Source: CAYUCJ01 sp049282265 (GTDB taxonomy: Bacteria > Desulfobacterota > DSM-4660 > Desulfatiglandales > Desulfatiglandaceae). Taken from it: DNA of 9,107 bases. Positions 1-6,370 of the stretch are shown piece by piece. The stretch is from contig JBAPTR010000002.1 of the NCBI GenBank assembly GCA_049282265.1, positions 1-9,107 of the forward strand, in the 5' to 3' direction. The notes under the pieces were generated by a model that saw only the letters and a program-made list of their open reading frames with translations, had not been told where the DNA came from and made no database searches. Position 1 is the stretch's first letter. Each line of letters begins with the position of its first letter. Made by a program: the position numbers and the translations under genes.

Positions 1-8
1 TGGTGCAT

Positions 9-70
9 AAAAGCCTCCGTTTTGGGCCAAGGGTTCTTTTGACAAAATCCCCTCCATTATAGAGGCTTTT
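9..70. terminator. Possible terminator / long inverted repeat downstream of the URO-D gene
   Basis: AAAAGCCTC (9-17) is the exact reverse complement of GAGGCTTTT (62-70), separated by 44 bases that could form smaller inner stems such as CCTC/GAGG. The minus-strand copy ends in a short T-run, so it could act as an intrinsic terminator for the corrinoid/URO-D operon, about 100 bases past its stop. It could equally serve a plus-strand gene that ends left of the window. The long loop makes it atypical. The rest of 1-173 is AT-rich and I see no gene in it. Confidence 0.3.
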
Positions 71-173
71 TCTTATTTAAGCAATTGTTTTTACATGATA
101 TTTATATGATCTTTGCAACACCCTTTATAGTCTGCCTTTTGCGACTCGATTATTTCTCCTTATATTTATGATA

Positions 174-1517
174 TTATGCCGAAGCTCCGTATTCTTTCAC
201 AGCCTTGATCATGGCCCTGACATTTCCAGGCTTTGCACCCTGCATGCCGGCACCGGTTGAAAAAATAAACCCACCGTCTTTCCCGGCCGTTTCGATCAGG
301 CTCCTGCAATAGGTTGTCACATCTCCGGGTGTCCCGGTGCACAATAAGGAAAGGGGTACGTTCCCGGCGATACAGGACACCTTGCCCACGGTCTCTTTTG
401 CCCGAGCCATGTCGACCGTATCGAACCACCAGACGGTTTTTCCCTTGGGAATATCACTGATCACTTCAAGACGCTGGTTATACCCTCCCTCGGCAAAGAG
501 CTGGGGGACGATTCCTTCATCAATGAGACCGATGATGACTTTTCTCAGGGTAGGCCAATAGAAAGTCCGGAACTGCTCATCAGACATGAATCCGTCGGCC
601 CCTTTGTGAAGGGGAATGAAAGGCATGATGTGGCCTGTGGCTTTGCACGCTGCTGCGCCCAGTTTGATCATGAAGGGGGTTATTCTTTCACAGGCCTCTT
701 TGAGTTCATCCGGATGTCGAAACATATCGGTCAACACCCCTTGCGTACCCCTTAGACTGTCGCCGATGACATCGAAAGGTGCCTTTGAAAACCCGGCTGA
801 AAAGGCAGGAAATCCCTTTCCCATGATGCTCGCGCTGACCCGCATTATCATGGCGTGCCAATCATTGGCTTCGTCTCCGGCCTCAGCCAGTTTCTGGAAA
901 GCTGACTTGACTTCCTTCGTGCCGAATGGGATGACAGCGGGGGGCACCAGGGGAATCTCATGGACGGACGGCAAGAGCGGCATTTTCTCCAGGGGTTTCA
1001 GTTCGCCAAAAATACGGGGAAAATAGACAGTGAGGAAAAAACCGGTGGGATCATCGATCAGATCCTGATATTCCTCCGCCTTCATATATTCGTTTTCCAC
1101 AAACTGGTACTCCTGGTCCTCTCTCAAGTCATTTCCGACCCAACGGTACAGCTTGAAATCCAGGATCTCGAGTACCTTGCCCGGGACAACAGTCCGGGGG
1201 CTGTGATAGAAATCAGGGGCAAAATCGTCATGGTATTTTTCCCAGGCCTGAGCCAGTTTTTCATAATCATACATTGCCTCATGCCAATTGATCTTTGCGT
1301 ATTCGATGGGAAAATGCCCGGTCGATGGTGAGATCGGTATGCGCGAAGGGGCACTCTTCAATTGAACGGCATCCTTGATCAGTTTTACCCGTTCTTTATA
1401 GCCCGCCTTTGCCTCTGGAGTTTCGAAGTCAATGTCGGCGGCGGAAAGCCAGGTTTGAAAATTCTCTTCCTGCTTTTTCTCCGCATCAGAGGATGGGTCA
1501 ATCCATCTTTCTTTCAT
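174..1517 (-). CDS. URO-D/MtaA-family corrinoid-dependent methyltransferase-like protein
   Basis: A 447-residue protein of the uroporphyrinogen decarboxylase superfamily, in the branch of cobamide methyltransferases (MtaA/MtbA/CmuA-like) rather than haem HemE. Evidence is the C-terminal barrel pattern: LFAEGGYNQRLEV (340-352), WWFDTVDM (363-370), IAGNVP (383-388), then a GTP/Cys helix and FIFSTGAGM (417-425). The immediate neighbour is its probable partner, a corrinoid protein. Expected role: cytoplasmic methyl transfer between methyl-Co(III) corrinoid and an acceptor such as a thiol or tetrahydrofolate, or the reverse; the substrate is unknown. The zinc site of MtaA/MtbA (His-x-Cys plus a later Cys) seems absent: the aligned positions read Phe-Ala-Glu and Gly-Ala-Gly. 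The ATG at 1517 follows the upstream stop by one base (TAAGATG) with GGTGGA ahead. A longer in-frame reading back to 1595 would overlap the corrinoid gene and is rejected. Translational coupling is likely. Family placement is secure; function is not. Confidence 0.88.
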   Translation of the reverse strand: MKERWIDPSSDAEKKQEENFQTWLSAADIDFETPEAKAGYKERVKLIKDAVQLKSAPSRIPISPSTGHFPIEYAKINWHEAMYDYEKLAQAWEKYHDDFAPDFYHSPRTVVPGKVLEILDFKLYRWVGNDLREDQEYQFVENEYMKAEEYQDLIDDPTGFFLTVYFPRIFGELKPLEKMPLLPSVHEIPLVPPAVIPFGTKEVKSAFQKLAEAGDEANDWHAMIMRVSASIMGKGFPAFSAGFSKAPFDVIGDSLRGTQGVLTDMFRHPDELKEACERITPFMIKLGAAACKATGHIMPFIPLHKGADGFMSDEQFRTFYWPTLRKVIIGLIDEGIVPQLFAEGGYNQRLEVISDIPKGKTVWWFDTVDMARAKETVGKVSCIAGNVPLSLLCTGTPGDVTTYCRSLIETAGKDGGFIFSTGAGMQGAKPGNVRAMIKAVKEYGASA

Positions 1518-1518
1518 C

Positions 1519-2151
1519 TTATTGTCCACCGATCCAGTCTTTCGCAAGGGCAACAGCCGCCATGCCATCATTGCCAAAGGCGTCAGCCCCGACATATTCC
1601 TTCACTTGTGTGCTCATCTGACCACCCCCGATCATGATCTTGACGCTATCACGCAACCCGGCTTTCTGAATAGTCTGAACCGTATGCTTCATGGCGTCGT
1701 ATGCGAGGGTAAGCAGTCCGCTCAGGCCGACGACTTGGGGTTGAAAATCTCCGATCTGTTCTACAAATCTCTCGGGAGGGACATCGATTCCAAGATCACG
1801 GACCTCGAAACCGTTTACATCCAGCAGGAATACGACAATGTCCTTTCCGATGTCATGGATGTCCCCTTTCACCGTTCCAATGAGGACCTTCCCCCTTTTT
1901 TTTGTACGCACTTCTCCCTTCAACATGGGTTTGACCATCTCGGAGACTTGCTTCAATATGGCGCCGGACATCATCAGTTCGGAAAGAAAATATTCACCCA
2001 ATTCAAATCGCTTGCCAACAATTTCCATGGCCTTGCTCGAAGCATCCAGGATTTCCATGGGATCTATCTTGCTCTCCAGTAAGGCCTTGGTGATGTCAAG
2101 AGCCTCCTTCTCCTTCATACTGCTTATAGCATCAATCAAACGACCTGTCAT
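1519..2151 (-). CDS. Corrinoid (cobalamin-binding) methyltransferase protein, MtbC/MttC/MtaC-like
   Basis: A 210-residue two-domain corrinoid protein, the usual length for this family. Residues 1-85 form the helical B12-binding cap (FELGEYFLSELMMSG at 49-63). Residues 88-210 form the Rossmann-like cobalamin domain with the base-off/His-on signature D97-x-H99-x-x-G102 in GTVKGDIHDIGKDIV, the S144-G-L146 motif and the G175-G-G177 motif near the nucleotide tail. Histidine 99 should be the lower cobalt ligand. The protein carries a methyl group as methyl-Co(III) between a substrate methyltransferase (MT-I) and an acceptor methyltransferase (MT-II), in the cytoplasm. The downstream URO-D gene begins one base after its stop and is the natural MT-II or MT-I candidate; no other methyltransferase is in the window. 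The start ATG has a modest AAAAGGGA box eight bases upstream. The linker codons between the domains contain an A8G5 double homopolymer (1891-1903). The substrate cannot be read from the sequence. Confidence 0.93.
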   Translation of the reverse strand: MTGRLIDAISSMKEKEALDITKALLESKIDPMEILDASSKAMEIVGKRFELGEYFLSELMMSGAILKQVSEMVKPMLKGEVRTKKRGKVLIGTVKGDIHDIGKDIVVFLLDVNGFEVRDLGIDVPPERFVEQIGDFQPQVVGLSGLLTLAYDAMKHTVQTIQKAGLRDSVKIMIGGGQMSTQVKEYVGADAFGNDGMAAVALAKDWIGGQ

Positions 2152-2290
2152 GTTTCAATCCCTTTTCCTATACTTTCCGTTGAGTATCCATAAAATCTAC
2201 GATAAGGAAAAATATCGATCTGATTCCCTTGATATTTTCTCTGAAGTCCATGGTCCCTCTTTTATCCCTATTTATAACCACTCCGACGAT

Positions 2291-2303
2291 GTGTAGGATA
2301 CAC
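2291..2303. repeat. Small perfect dyad upstream of the corrinoid operon
   Basis: GTGTA-GGA-TACAC has 5-bp arms around a 3-bp centre, about 140 bases upstream of the corrinoid start and next to a possible minus-strand -10 box (2276-2271). It has the same 5-3-5 layout as the dyad at the dctP promoter but a different sequence. It could be an operator; arms this short also occur by chance. Confidence 0.2.
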
Positions 2304-2448
2304 CGACTGATAGACCCATGTCTACTAATTCGTTTCCATCCATTCTGAATTGGAGAGCCAGTAGTGCCTAAAATGTATTTGTGGATGGGCACCAATTCGT
2401 TGTTCATAGGATGCCGCTTGCAACATAAAACAGCTTTTCAAAAAGTCA

Positions 2449-2484
2449 CGAGAGATGAGTTTCACATGTTGAAACCATGTCTCG
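2449..2484. repeat. Imperfect stem-loop in the gene-free zone
   Basis: The outer arms CGAGA (2449-2453) and TCTCG (2480-2484) enclose the inner arms GTTTCA (2459-2464) and TGAAAC (2470-2475) around a 5-base loop, with an unpaired 5/4-base internal loop between the two stems. No T-run follows on either strand. The function is unknown; it may be a leftover of a deleted element or transcript end. Confidence 0.25.
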
Positions 2485-2949
2485 TTATTTGTTTGACGCT
2501 ATTCGAAGGCTTTGGTAATGTCAAGGCATAAGTTGGAAAACTTGTATGGTTTGATATTTGGGACGTATGATTATGGCAAACGATGAGGATGGGGACAAGA
2601 GGGAAGGAAACGGGATGTTTTGTATTTTGTCGGAAATTAGGTCGGCGAAGACCGCTCCACTATGGAATGCCCGGCATGATATTATGCGCCTACCTGGCTC
2701 CTGAGAAGGTAGCGGTGATCCTCAAGAATTATCCACTTGCGGCGTATACTGTTCAGTCCATTACTGATGAGGAGAAATTCAGGAAATACACAAAAGTTAA
2801 AGTGCTGTTGCTTTTTCTTTCAACAGATTGGAATTTCAATGCTCTTTTCATCACTCATTAATAGCTTTATTCGTGTTGCCTTGGTTTAGGTGGTGTTTGG
2901 TTTTAAAATAACCTACTGAAAACATGAGAAATATACATTGGGTTGTAAG

Positions 2950-3083
2950 CGTACTCATTTGCCGGAAGATCCAAAAATCAGGGATGTGTCTTCGGGGCAG
3001 AACAAGCGTATGGTATGCAGTTACAGGGTATTGATCCCTGATCGCGATCACCGTCCCGTATTCTTTGATGATCCTGCCTGCAA
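2950..3083 (-). pseudogene. HIT-family (histidine triad) protein remnant
   Basis: In one minus frame the translation reads about RIIKEYGTVIAIRDQYPVT and then AYHTLVLPRRHIPDFW. This closely resembles the N-terminal half of HIT-domain proteins, where a short strand is followed by D-x-x-PVT-x-GH-x-L(V/I)(I/L)P-(K/R)-x-H. Intact HIT proteins continue for another 60 or more residues to the catalytic HxHxH nucleotide-binding triad. Here the frame drifts into unrelated sequence after about 2950 and stops at 2851 with no triad. No family-like N-terminus or start is seen, because the frame runs back through the dctM stop. It is therefore a fragment lacking both ends and inactive. The assignment rests on motif recognition only. 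Confidence 0.55.
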
Positions 3084-3089
3084 CACCTT

Positions 3090-4883
3090 TTAATAAGAGA
3101 CAAGGCTGGGTAAAAAAGTTGCGATTTTTGGGAAAAACATGAGCAGAATTGTAAAGACTATCAGGGCGCCAAGGAATGGCAAAATACCCTTGAAAATCAC
3201 CTGCAAGGGAATATCAGGAGCGATGCCTTTAATGACAAATACATTTACACCCACCGGTGGTGTGATCACCCCCATCTCCCCCACGAGCACAATGATAACC
3301 CCAAACCAGATCGGATCAAAGCCGAGCTTCATAACTATCGGGAAGAAGATTGGAACGGTAACCACAATCAAACCCATTGAATCCATAAAGAAGCCGCCTA
3401 TAAAGTAAATGAAGACGATGACCGCCATGACCGCCATCGGGGGTATGGGAAGCCCTCCAAGCCATTCAGCCAGCACGAATGGTATCCTCGATACTGCCAT
3501 GAAATGGCCAAAAACAACAGCCCCCATAATAATGAATAATACCATACAGGATGTTCGCAATGCTTCTTTAGCCGACTCAATGAATTTCTGCCAACTGAGC
3601 TGCCGTCTGGCAAGGCCAATAATCAAAGCGCCACCGGCTCCGATTGCTCCTGCTTGAGTGGGGCTGAAAAGGCCGGCGAATAACCCCCCTATGGCCAGAA
3701 CGAATAAAATCACGGCTTCAATAATTCCCGTCATTGATCGCAGCCGCTCCTTCCAGCTAAATGAGGGCCCGGGAGGACCGATAGAAGGATTGCGCCAGCA
3801 GAGAAGACCCACTGTTACGGCAAAAAAGATGCTCAGGATTATTCCCGGTACTATTCCGGCCACGAAAAGTTTGCCGATGGATATCTCGGTCAATATCCCA
3901 TAGACAATGAGGACGGTGCTCGGCGGGATAAGGATACCAAGGGTGCCTGCAGCGGCGACGGTCCCGGTGGCAAGTGCATCATCGTAGTGATACTTCTTCA
4001 TCTCAGGAAGCGATATCTTGCCCATGGTCGCGGCCGTTGCCGTGCTCGAACCACAGATAGCTCCAAACCCGGCACTGGCGAATACGGTTGCTATAGTCAG
4101 GCCGCCCCTCAAGTGCCCTATCCAGGTATAGGTGGTCTTGAAAAGCCTTTGGCTGATTCCGGCACCATAGGCGAAGGTACCCATAAGGATAAACATGGGG
4201 ATAACACTTAACGGGTATGATGCAAAAGTGTCGAAGATATTGCGGGCTAAGAGATGAAGTGCCGCATCGGCGGAAGTCAAATAGGAAAAACCCGCAAATC
4301 CGACCAGGGCCATGGCGAAGGCAACCGGCATTCTGAGTAAGAAAAGGAGAATCAGGAGAGCGATACCTATAATGCCTACAGTCGTCCCCGTCATTTCTGC
4401 CCCCCCCCTCCTCAGCGACTTAAGAAATTCCTGCACCAATACCAGGCAAAAGGGAATAAAGGCAGCGGCAACACTATACACGAAAGGGTAATAGGGTATG
4501 TAGGCAGTTGGGGTGTATTCGCCTGAGGCATGAAAAGAATAACCAAGCACGAGAAGCCGCCAGATAATCAAGATGAAGAACCCCAACACGATAAGAAGAA
4601 CAACGCTCCTGATCACTGCCTGGACTTTTCGCGGAAGCAGAACAACGAAAAATTCCACCTCAATATGCCTGCCTAAGATCAGCGTCATGCTCGCGGCAAA
4701 GGAAATCGCCATTAACTGGGAAAGCTGTACGATATCAAGGGCACCGAAGAGAGGCGACTTAAAGAGCTTAGCCCCTGTAACATCGATGCAGGTAACAACC
4801 ATCATAAGGAGTATCCCTGCAACCCCTACCCATTCAAACCAGTCACTTAATCGATGATTAAACTTTTCAAGTTTATTTAACAC
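3090..4883 (-). CDS. dctQM: TRAP transporter fused membrane protein DctQM
   Basis: A 597-residue inner-membrane protein joining both membrane parts of a TRAP transporter, which drives sodium-coupled uptake of solute delivered by the periplasmic DctP protein. Residues 1-160 are DctQ (four membrane segments; the family-typical FEWVGVAG start and GRHIEVEFF loop). Residues 164-597 are DctM, the ion-transporter-superfamily permease, with about 12-13 membrane segments, MPVAFAMALVGFAG, the substrate/sodium loop GAICGSSTATAATMG, GTLGILIPPS, FSPTQAGAIGAGGAL and GEMGVITPPVGVNVFVIKG. The start is GTG at 4883, six bases after GAGGA; dctP ends 95 bases upstream. The DctM half alone would be 434 residues, the usual length. 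The junction lies on a G9 run preceded by AGGAGG, and one G fewer would separate the genes with an ATGA overlap. The fusion may therefore be genuine (fused forms are known), slippage-dependent, or a sequencing indel. Confidence 0.92.
   Translation of the reverse strand: MLNKLEKFNHRLSDWFEWVGVAGILLMMVVTCIDVTGAKLFKSPLFGALDIVQLSQLMAISFAASMTLILGRHIEVEFFVVLLPRKVQAVIRSVVLLIVLGFFILIIWRLLVLGYSFHASGEYTPTAYIPYYPFVYSVAAAFIPFCLVLVQEFLKSLRRGGAEMTGTTVGIIGIALLILLFLLRMPVAFAMALVGFAGFSYLTSADAALHLLARNIFDTFASYPLSVIPMFILMGTFAYGAGISQRLFKTTYTWIGHLRGGLTIATVFASAGFGAICGSSTATAATMGKISLPEMKKYHYDDALATGTVAAAGTLGILIPPSTVLIVYGILTEISIGKLFVAGIVPGIILSIFFAVTVGLLCWRNPSIGPPGPSFSWKERLRSMTGIIEAVILFVLAIGGLFAGLFSPTQAGAIGAGGALIIGLARRQLSWQKFIESAKEALRTSCMVLFIIMGAVVFGHFMAVSRIPFVLAEWLGGLPIPPMAVMAVIVFIYFIGGFFMDSMGLIVVTVPIFFPIVMKLGFDPIWFGVIIVLVGEMGVITPPVGVNVFVIKGIAPDIPLQVIFKGILPFLGALIVFTILLMFFPKIATFLPSLVSY
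4391..4414 (-). other. G9 homopolymer at the dctQ/dctM junction with embedded Shine-Dalgarno
   Basis: The minus strand reads TGAGGA, nine G, then CAGAAATGACG. As read, the frame runs through (Leu-Arg-Arg-Gly-Gly-Ala-Glu-Met-Thr). With eight G, the DctQ frame would end at TGA (4393-4391), overlapping an ATG (4394-4392) in the canonical ATGA pattern. AGGAGG plus the G-run would be the ribosome site for a separate DctM of 434 residues. Confidence 0.7.
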
Positions 4884-4901
4884 TTGACTTCCTCGATATT
4901 C

Positions 4902-4932
4902 CGGTGGATGCGGGGTTGGCCCGCATCCACCG
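4902..4932 (-). promoter_or_regulatory. Intercistronic stem-loop between dctP and dctQM
   Basis: CGGTGGATGCGGG (4902-4914) and CCCGCATCCACCG (4920-4932) form a perfect 13-bp GC-rich stem with a 5-base loop. It lies in the 95-base gap after the dctP stop and before the dctQM start. No T-run follows on the minus strand, so it is not a classic terminator. Hairpins in this position are known in binding-protein transporter operons (for example malE-malF), where they protect the upstream mRNA and raise binding-protein yield over permease. That role is inferred here. Confidence 0.75.
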
Positions 4933-4978
4933 AAAGGGTGCCACTGTAGTTTAATAAGAAGTCCAGGTCTGTCGAGCC

Positions 4979-6097
4979 TTAATCCCCCAGTTTGTAGGCC
5001 TCGGGCTTCATCTCCGGAGGCCCGGCTGCCGATGGGATGCGCAATGTGATCTGTTTTGCTTTCCAGTAATCACTTCGCTCCCGCAGAAATTTAATCCAAC
5101 CTCTCACTTCTGCCTCGGAGTACCCTTTCTTCACCATCCTTTTCACATAGTTCTCTATCACCGGTTTGACAGCCGCCTGCCATTTTGGAAGCTCACTCGG
5201 GGGTAGTTCAATAAATTTAACGCCATGCTTCAAACCGAAAGCTTTTCCAATGAAATCTATGGCATTCCACATCAAGATATATCTTTCCTTGTACTCTCCA
5301 ACAAGTTTATCAAATATGGCCTTAATGTCAGGTGGTAATTTCTTATAGGAGTTCTTGTTCATCGCCAGATAAAAGGGATAAGGATTGTTGATTTGCCAGA
5401 CAGACGTCGAATATTTTACAACCTCGGCAAACTTGAAGGCGAAAAGTGTCTCAAAGTTTGATGTCTCCCCATCGATAACACCTTTAGAGATAGCGTCGTA
5501 CACTTCCATCATCGGAGTGGGAGCCGGGTTTCCGCCAAGTGCTTTCAGAACTTCGCCAGCGAGTCCGGGTGCCCTTATGGTGAGACCCTTGAGGTCTTCC
5601 AGCGTGCGTATCGGCTTCTTGGAAGTTGCTATGGCGGTAGGGGGGGAGGCATTCATCCAGAGAATCCTTACCTTATCAAACTCCTTGGGTTTAAATTCTT
5701 GGTAAAAATCATTCATGACTTCACTGGATACCCAGCCGGTTGGAAATCCGAGAGGCAAACCACAGGCTTCGGTAACCGGCATGCGACCTGCGGTGTAATA
5801 CACATGTGAGTAGCCTATGTCGGTAATTCCGTTAATTATCCCGTCGAACATCGCCGTAGATTTAAGCAATGAGCCACCAGCAAAGTAATCAACCTTCACC
5901 CTCCCACCGGTGCGCTTTTCTAAGTCGCGGCAAAATTCTTCCAACACCCTTGATTGGAACGCCGGGGGAGGAAAGAAATTGGAGACTTTGAGCTTAATTA
6001 CCTTGTCAGCGGCATAAATTCCTCCCGCGGACGTAAGAGTAAACATGAACCCAAAACAAAGAATACCCAAAATGATTAATAATTTCTTTTGTCCCAT
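4979..6097 (-). CDS. dctP: TRAP transporter solute-binding protein, DctP family
   Basis: A 372-residue periplasmic binding protein that captures the solute and hands it to DctQM. Residues 1-30 are a Sec signal peptide (MGQKK basic start, hydrophobic core, cleavage near IYA-AD). Family features of the mature protein are LKVSNFFPP, FCRDLEKRTGGRVKVDYFAGGSL, the GITDIGY strand, TLEDLKGLTIRAPG with Arg175 at the position that pairs with a ligand carboxylate in most DctP proteins, and MMEVYDAISKGVIDGE (196-211). This points to an organic acid substrate, but specificity cannot be read. The C-terminal tail (about 330-372) is somewhat longer than in typical members. The ATG at 6097 sits eight bases after AGGAGG. 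It is the first gene of the transporter operon, followed by a stem-loop and dctQM. A predicted promoter with flanking repeats lies at 6193-6270. Confidence 0.93.
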   Translation of the reverse strand: MGQKKLLIILGILCFGFMFTLTSAGGIYAADKVIKLKVSNFFPPPAFQSRVLEEFCRDLEKRTGGRVKVDYFAGGSLLKSTAMFDGIINGITDIGYSHVYYTAGRMPVTEACGLPLGFPTGWVSSEVMNDFYQEFKPKEFDKVRILWMNASPPTAIATSKKPIRTLEDLKGLTIRAPGLAGEVLKALGGNPAPTPMMEVYDAISKGVIDGETSNFETLFAFKFAEVVKYSTSVWQINNPYPFYLAMNKNSYKKLPPDIKAIFDKLVGEYKERYILMWNAIDFIGKAFGLKHGVKFIELPPSELPKWQAAVKPVIENYVKRMVKKGYSEAEVRGWIKFLRERSDYWKAKQITLRIPSAAGPPEMKPEAYKLGD

Positions 6098-6192
6098 CGC
6101 CCATTCCTCCTTTTGATATTTGGTGGATCTTGCTAAAACCTCCTGCCGACATCTTCCATAAAAATTACCACCTCCGCTTCGTTTTGATTAAA

Positions 6193-6207
6193 AAAAATAA
6201 TAAGAAC
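6193..6207 (+). repeat. Direct repeat copy 1 downstream of the dctP promoter
   Basis: AAAAATAATAAGAAC, identical to the copy at 6256-6270. It falls just after the predicted dctP transcription start, the usual place for a repressor site. Confidence 0.5.
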
Positions 6208-6225
6208 TTGCTTTTTAGGGGATTA

Positions 6226-6254
6226 AATGTACCGAAATTCGCCTTGAACGTCAA
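6226..6254 (-). promoter_or_regulatory. Predicted sigma70-type promoter of dctP
   Basis: The minus strand has TTGACG (6254-6249) as -35, a 17-base spacer and TACATT (6231-6226) as -10, five and four matches to consensus. Transcription would start near 6219, leaving a leader of about 120 bases before the dctP ATG. The two 15-bp repeats flank it and a dyad overlaps the -35 box, which argues for regulation. Confidence 0.5.
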
Positions 6255-6255
6255 G
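6243..6255. promoter_or_regulatory. Dyad operator candidate on the dctP -35 box
   Basis: CTTGA-ACG-TCAAG is a perfect palindrome with 5-bp arms and a 3-bp centre, containing the predicted -35 hexamer. Its size and symmetry suit a dimeric regulator. The IclR-type protein encoded at 7058-7819 is the only regulator in the window and so the first candidate. Binding is inferred. Confidence 0.4.
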
Positions 6256-6270
6256 AAAAATAATAAGAAC
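6256..6270 (+). repeat. Direct repeat copy 2 upstream of the dctP promoter
   Basis: AAAAATAATAAGAAC, identical to 6193-6207 and directly abutting the -35 region on its upstream side. The two copies are 63 bp apart, equal to six helical turns, so proteins on both would face the same side of the DNA. Confidence 0.5.
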
Positions 6271-6370
6271 ACACTAAGGTTACAATCTGTATGCCTACGT
6301 ATTTCTGGACTCTCAATGCAAGTAAGTGGTTGATATCAGGTAGAGAGGACTTTAAAATCGGCCAAAATAT

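Larger units (their letters stand above)
2152..3089. other. Gene-free, probably decayed region between dctM and the corrinoid operon
   Basis: No intact gene could be supported in these 938 bases. Short open frames exist on both strands (minus 2407-2168, plus 2583-2861) but match no family I recognise, lack good ribosome sites, and look like chance or decayed coding sequence. The right end (about 3083-2950, minus) carries a HIT-domain remnant, listed separately. Small dyads occur at 2291-2303 (GTGTA-GGA-TACAC) and 2449-2484. The last 150 bases before 2151 must contain the promoter or leader of the corrinoid operon. A TATAAA at 2276-2271 on the minus strand is a possible -10 box, but no convincing -35 accompanies it. 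I saw no cobalamin riboswitch core. Confidence 0.6.

Noticed and set aside
187..197. CCGTATTCTTT shared with 3055-3065, hinting at a duplicated segment
   Set aside because: Both encode Lys-Glu-Tyr-Gly in unrelated proteins (the URO-D C-terminus and the HIT remnant), and the flanks do not align.
1518..1595. In-frame N-terminal extension of the URO-D protein by 26 residues
   Set aside because: It lies wholly inside the corrinoid gene, reads unlike the family, and a well-placed ATG follows the corrinoid stop by one base.
2168..2407. 79-residue minus-strand frame upstream of the corrinoid gene
   Set aside because: No recognisable family, low-complexity or odd composition and no ribosome site; treated as chance or decayed sequence.
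2583..2861. 92-residue plus-strand frame in the gene-free zone
   Set aside because: Part of it (about 2700-2810) looks protein-like, but I cannot match it to any family and there is no good start; not called as a gene.
4936..4946. GCCACTG, resembling the B12-box of cobalamin riboswitches
   Set aside because: A single 7-mer on the strand opposite the operon, between dctP and dctQM, with no riboswitch core around it; chance match.
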